From: Paramecium sonneborni
Taxonomy: Eukaryota > Ciliophora > Oligohymenophorea > Peniculida > Parameciidae
Direction of reading: 5' to 3'
Assembly (NCBI GenBank): GCA_905182985.1
Contig: CAJJDN010000083.1
Coordinates: forward strand, 415,789 to 442,894
DNA length: 27,106 nt
A program made the position numbers and the translations under genes. Shown in pieces: positions 21,601-27,106 of this stretch. The notes below the pieces were generated by a model. That model did not search any database, was not told the origin of the DNA, and saw only the letters and a list, made by a program, of their open reading frames with translations. Every line of letters starts with the position of its first letter. Position 1 is the stretch's first letter.

Positions 21601-24600
21601 CTATAATAATTAAATTTTTTATGTTATCAAATTTTAAGAACTATAATCATCTTTTAAGTTTAATTAATAAAGTTAGCATTAAATAATTACAAATTATTGC
21701 TTGGTATTAATATCTTCTTCATGATAATTCATTTAATAAATTGAAAAACGTTAAATAATTATTTTTTAAAGTATAACCATTGAATTTAATTTTTAATCAA
21801 GAAGAATTAATGGCAACTAATAGAAAGCATAAATATCACTTATGTACACATTTTTTATCAGCAATTTAATTGAATTCACAATTTTAAATATCTGGGATAA
21901 TATGATACCTTTAATAGCAAATTAATCTATGATAACTTCACCTCCTATTATATTAAAAATTCCATTATCTTCATTAATTTAAGTAATTTCATGTCTATAT
22001 TATGAAAAATATCTAATCCATGCTCTTTCTTCAAATATTATTGTAATATTAAAAATTTTTATTGAAAATTAAGTATTGTCTTTGTTAAACGAAAATTAGA
22101 CTTTCATTATTTGATTTATGAATGAGAAACAGTTTCTCACTTCTATATTCTTTAATAATATTTTGGCTTTTATTTAAGATGGATTGATAGAAAATAAAAC
22201 AGTACTCATTCCATTAAATACATTTATAAAATTTGAATTGGATATTTCTAAATTTAAATTACTATTTTAGGAATTAATATTTATACACCCAAAATTTTCT
22301 GTTCCATTTTTATAAACAGAAGATATTTATTCAATTGAAATATTAATAAACTATATTAGTCCATAACCTTAAGTTTTAATATCAAAGATAGCACTTGTTA
22401 AAGCCAAAATATTTTGAAATTTTGAATTATTACATGCAAATTTCTCAGATATTATTTTTCCTACTCCTCTTTAAACATATATAGGATAAATTTATTGAAT
22501 AATTGAATTAACTTGATCCTAATCATATTATTTGTCAAGATCCAATTGATAAAATTAACTCCATAATTATTAACTAATTACATTATGATTCCTTATAATA
22601 TTTTTATTAAAAAAGATTGATTGTGAAATTATGAAAATAAAGGATGTAAATGAATTAGTTATAGCATTTTCTTTGCAAAACAAATTATTAATAGTTATTT
22701 CACCTAGTGTTGAATCTATATATATTAAACCAGCAAAATTTTCAGTTGGATCATCATCATATTGATGAAAAAAGTTATGTAAAAATTATAAATTATCAAA
22801 TACAACAATTTACTTTATTTTTGAATATATACTTATTATAGATAACATATTTCTTTAATAAACCTTCTTTATTATATTATTTTCAAATATAGTATCAGAT
22901 ATTTCAATTTTCTCATTTGTATATTCTAAATCATAAAATGAAGATATTATTTCTATAAATGCTTAATTGAAATTTTAATAATTATTTATTTTAAGCTAAT
23001 TTAATCTAATAAATGCAAATCCTTAAACAAAAATCAATTAATTATTAAATTTATCTCCTTATTAGCAGTAATTAATTTAATTTCTTTATTTGTTTTATTA
23101 AAAAATAAGATTTTCTATCGAAATCTCATTGCTTTCAAAAAAAAAAAATATTGGAAAATTATTAGTATTTAAAATTTAAACCTAATTTATAGAACAACTG
23201 TAACAGTGTATAATCTTAAAAAGATGTAATTATTAATTAAAAGTTTCTGTTGTTTCAATATTCTAAAGAATCAAATTACTCAATTAAAATATTATATTAA
23301 TCTAATATGAAGTGAAATAAATTAAATTTGAATTCTCTAATTTTAAATTTATTACTTTAAGTTAATCTATATAAAAAATAACCTGATTTTTTGTATTAAT
23401 ATCATTTGCTTATAACAAAATAGATATATCTAATATATTATCTTATATATTTGCATCAATTAGAGAAATATTGTGATTAAATATCAGAAAGCTTGAATTA
23501 TAAAATATGTTTTATTGAAGTTATAAGTGAACAATCTCTAATTTAACTAAATCTCCATAATTAAGCACGTAAGAAGTAGTTAATTTACAATTTTTAAATA
23601 GAATTCTTGATATTATAGCTATTATTGTAAAATTTGATTTCATTTTTAAAATGGATGAATTAATAAATGTGCAGTTTTCAATTTATAAGTTTTCTATCGA
23701 TATTGATAATAAGCTGTTTGTGATTGAAAATAGATTAGTATTAATAAATGTACAATTTAAAATGAATAATTAATAAATATACACTTAACCTTCTATTTAA
23801 GAAGATTCAATTTTTAAAAATGATGATTCTTTAAAGACAATGTTAATCAATGTAATATTTACTAAATCGATACTTTCAAATTACTCTGAATTAATTAATT
23901 TATTTTAATGTTATTCGTATCCATCAAATTTAATATTTTTCATTGTAAATTTCAATTTTATATTTCCAAAAAAATTAAAAGTTGTATTATATAAGTTGAT
24001 TGTAAAATTAGACATACATATTATTTCAAAGTTTTCAAAAATATAAGAATAATGCATTTTGTAAAATAAAATTTAATTTCCTTAAATATTTAAATTAGTG
24101 GTTTACAAAGAAAAAATATTTTATCTAAGTTTGAGTGAATTGATGTAAATTGAACCAGTACATTTTTAGGATGCATATTTAAGTTAAATAATGAGAGTTT
24201 TTACTCCAATCTAATTTAGATAATTTATATTTGCAGTAGTTAAAAATTGATCAATTTGATATTATTCCTAAGAACATTAATTCAAATAAAATTCATATAA
24301 CAAATGATTATTGCATTATTCATTTAAACATAACATAGGGATTTGTTTGAATGGAAAAAGTATAACATTTGGATCAAATGTTGATTGAATGCATTTTTTA
24401 GAATATTATTCATTGTTTTCATTTATAATAAAATTAGGTTAAATTACCTAAGTTATATTAATAAAAATATTACTAATATTTCTTCAAGTGTTCTCAATTC
24501 ACAAAATTGACATAACGGGTTACATTTTAAACATTTTCCATCATTTTATGATCTCTAAGGTTATTTATAATAATTTAATGGACATTGATTACAATAATAA

Positions 24601-27106
24601 TACTAATATAAAGGATGTAATAAACATTATTAACAATCAGGATTACAATATTTAATACATTTACTATATTGAACTAATTCATAGCCATCTATACAAGATA
24701 AAGCTATTTCACCAATTAAATAAGAATTTGTTTTTGGATAAAAATAAGAATTTGGTAAAAATGATCCCATAAAACTTTGAATTCTTTACATCCAGGCATC
24801 TTTTTAAAAATAATCTCCTTCTATACTTATTTTTGCATATTATTGTTAATTAATTGAACATCTTCCATTCATTTCAGAAGTAATACTAGTATAACCTTCT
24901 TTACAAACTATACATTTCAAAATTTATTAGACTGTAATAAAACATTAAAGACAATTAGAGATTTATTGTTCACAATTAATTATTTCTTTTGCAATTGAAA
25001 AATCTTATTTATCAGATAATGTACATATTTCTATACCTTAAAAATTAATATAACTTCTTAAACAAGTGTCAATTTTAGAAATTTGTTTTAAACACATTCC
25101 TAATTGAAAATCAAAAAGATATCCATCATCACATAATGCACATCCTATTTTTAGATTTTCATCTCCATTAAATTACTTGAAATCTTTGTAGAGTGTACTT
25201 TTTGTTAAATCTTCAGGAACATATTCAAAACAATGCAAACAATTATTTATTGAACAACGCAAACATTCCTTAGTTGAAGAAATATAATAAGGTGATATAC
25301 AATTATTTTCTTCTATTAATCCAAATACAATTTCTGTACATTCACCATTATTAAGTTTACCAGCTCGGTCACACATTAGGCATACTTCTCCTGTTATTTA
25401 AAGTTTACAAACCTTGCAAAAAGTTAATGAACATTTATAACATTAACTAGAAGAGTCTCCATTAAGGCAAAACTACTTAAATTATTGTAATTTAAAATTA
25501 TTATCTTAATAGATATTATTTTGATCTATGATATGAGATTATTGACATTCTACACATAATTCAATATTTATTCCATTAAAAATATGATAGTAATTATTCC
25601 ATTAATTATTAATCTTCTAGTAAGTACTTCCATCTTGTTTTGAAGATAAATAATCTATACAAGTAGGATTCTTATACCATTCTTTTGGATTTAATAAACA
25701 ATCTAAACATGTTATCATTCCTTAATTTATTATTCCAGGACTACTATAATAATGATAGAATTACCAATCGTAACAAAATCCATCTAATTAAAATTATCCA
25801 TATTTACATTCTATACTTTATTCTACATTTGTTATTAATTAAAAATTCAAATCTTAATAACTTTTACAATCATAATCATCAATTGTAAAATAGGGACAAA
25901 TACATTATTTATATTTTGAAAGATAAATTCTTTTTGAATCTTAAGAACAAGATAAACAATCTTCATTTGTAGGACCATCACATTCTTCACAACTATGATG
26001 ACAATTTTATTATTAAAAATTTGTATTACAATTAAAAAAATATAAGTTTCTACTCATTATATTTAAATAATTAGTTGCTGATTTTAAACAATTACCTAAT
26101 ATAAGTTTATAATATATTTGATGAAATTAATTCACCATTACTTACATACTATATTCATTTACTTATTTTTTATCATAAAATTTGATATTTACTTAAAAGT
26201 CATTTTCTATTAATTTTACATATATAAGATGCCATAATTAAATATTATGATTAATATTAAATTCTCTTGTTATTAAAAAAGGGTTGTTTGTAAAATCTAA
26301 AATTACAGATGGAAAATTATAACTATAACTTGTTATAATCAATTTCTTAGTATCTTCTTGAATAACATAAAATAATTAAAATGGACACAAATTTTAATTT
26401 TATAGCTAGCTATTCCTTAAATTTGATGATAACTTAATTAATTAATAGATCATCTAGATATCATTCTATATAATATCTTTTATTTTAAACCATCCTGAAA
26501 ATAGAAATTAATTACAATTAGAATTTTTTGAATTATAAATTATTGTGTTAAGTTCTAAAAAATCTTAATCACCCAAATTATTCTCAGGATTACTTAAACA
26601 ATTACATATTTTACGTGACCTACTCAAATCAAGTGCAAAAAAAGTAAAATTCTTTATTCTTGTATCGCTCTCAATTAGAATAATCTTACCTGGGAGTGAA
26701 GCAAACTTCCTTCCCTTTTCAATATTTATTAATCTTGATTCTTCAACTTATAGACTTCCTGCTATTTTTTAAAGCAATCTCACATTTGATAATGGAACTA
26801 CATTTAAAATTTCATCTTTAATAATTTCTTCATTCTTTATTAGTAATATCTAAATTTAATTATTATATGGAAATATAATAAAATCAAAATAATACCAATA
26901 ATTTTCATATTCAAAAGTACTTATATCGATTTCAAAACTATATTACTAATTATCACTTCCAATAAATTATATCTTTTTAGTTATAGTCAATTCTGTCAAA
27001 TCTAAACAATCATAGTGTAAGAAATTTAATTTTTTTGATTCCTTTTCAATAGAACTAAATAGATGAAAACAATTGCTATCCAATACTCCAAATGATTCAG
27101 AATAAA
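18691..27106 (-). CDS. Giant lectin/Cys-rich/beta-helix multi-pass surface protein, 5' truncated
   Basis: Exons 27106-24474, 24447-20126, 20097-19985 and 19961-18691 give about 2,770 codons with no TGA until 18691-18693 (TAA/TAG = Gln). Order: laminin-G/lectin-like part (FGVLDSNCFHLFSS; FLFSGWFKIKDI) to about 26300; Cys-rich repeats 26000-24480 (CEECDGPTNEDCLSCS; CMLCDRAG-like CLMCDRAG; CALCDDGY); a repetitive beta-strand region 24400-21100 with IENCTFINSS and turns SKGGAI, QAGGGIY and VGGGIY, typical of parallel beta-helices; a second Cys cluster 20520-20130 (CQLGEFYIDRGCQIC; GGLCEECDHFN); then about eight hydrophobic helices 20130-19000 (ILIKMLLNYLWIFSVV; YFAIPGLGIFGLFIPF; KASLLGLCLLVYQL; AVKQKPYIIS) and a basic tail. 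The C-terminus matches a large Paramecium family. A surface adhesin or receptor is likely; the ligand is unknown. It appears intact. Confidence 0.9.
19565..19588 (-). other. Possible 24-nt intron
   Basis: On the minus strand it begins GTTTAGTTCC and ends CTAATAG. Its length is a multiple of three, so the frame is open either way. Splicing gives NILLFRLISQISYIQGDVSL, closer to the usual spacing before the conserved GDVSLLYGT motif. Retention would add eight residues. Confidence 0.5.
19962..19984 (-). other. 23-nt spliceosomal intron
   Basis: On the minus strand it begins GTAATTGATT and ends ATTATAG. It joins IIFKLNQ to NHESILIKMLLNYLW, restoring the conserved loop and second helix of the membrane domain. 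Confidence 0.88.
20098..20125 (-). other. 28-nt spliceosomal intron
   Basis: On the minus strand it begins GTATTTTATT and ends ATATTTAG. Splicing rebuilds the first membrane helix as FIFTSIWALFSILITLRSIE, the form familiar from this family. Unspliced, the frame stops at TGA near 20062. Confidence 0.88.
24448..24473 (-). other. 26-nt spliceosomal intron
   Basis: On the minus strand it begins GTAATATTTT and ends AACTTAG. Removal (phase 0) joins the last Cys repeat (CEFCELRTLEEIL) to the start of the 4.3-kb uninterrupted beta-helix exon (VIQPNFIINENNE). Without it the frame runs into TGA near 24290. Confidence 0.85.

Noticed and set aside
25685..25888. Plus-strand ORF of 67 codons
   Set aside because: It lies antisense to the intact Cys-rich exon of the giant gene and has no motif of its own.
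1..27106. TGA as a sense codon throughout
   Set aside because: TGA cleanly ends both intact genes and is absent inside their thousands of codons; internal TGAs occur only in the decayed fragments.

Overview
The window reads as nuclear DNA of a ciliate, most likely Paramecium. It is very AT-rich. Long reading frames open only when TAA and TAG are read as glutamine and TGA is the sole stop. The frame shifts inside the good genes are repaired by GT...AG introns of 22-28 nt, which is the Paramecium size class. The species assignment is inference; the code and the introns are seen directly.

Layout: two large, apparently intact, convergent genes flank about 15 kb of decayed sequence. On the left (1-3736, + strand) is the 3' part of a secreted/membrane protein. 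It has a beta-sandwich-like repeat, a chain of Cys-rich CGD...ECDDGN...DGC repeats (DUF4215 type) and a multi-helix membrane C-terminus. On the right (18691-27106, - strand, 5' end beyond the window) are about 2,770 codons of a giant surface protein. Its parts are a lectin/laminin-G-like start, Cys-rich repeats, a long beta-helix-like region with GGAI/GGGIY turns, a juxtamembrane Cys cluster, and a conserved multi-pass C-terminus. Both look like ciliate receptor-like or adhesin-like surface proteins. No ligand or function can be read from them.

The interval 3.74-18.69 kb holds no intact gene that I can defend. It contains remnants of familiar families on both strands: a PAS/membrane-type fragment (5.9-6.3 kb, family tentative), WD40 blades (7.2-7.7 kb), a Ser/Thr kinase piece (8.2-8.7 kb), two unrecognised fragments (9.9-10.6 kb), a second, NEK-like kinase (13.0-13.5 kb), a CAP/SCP domain (14.0-14.9 kb), and unrecognised coding-like frames (15.6-16.5 kb). 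Frameshifts, TGA at expected Trp codons, and Asp-to-Asn changes in both kinase DFG motifs show decay.

Near the right end of this graveyard, at 18.06-18.17 kb, a G-rich telomere-like tract (GGGTT/GGGTTT) faces a short C-rich tract (CCCCAA) in head-to-head orientation, followed by a spaced inverted repeat. This looks like either a chromosome-end fusion scar or a small mobile or hairpin element. The 11 kb of flanking exon is free of visible germline insertions (IESs), which suggests a somatic (macronuclear) or IES-poor source. The long gene-poor core is instead what one expects of subtelomeric or germline-limited DNA. I see no rRNA, tRNA or CRISPR features.
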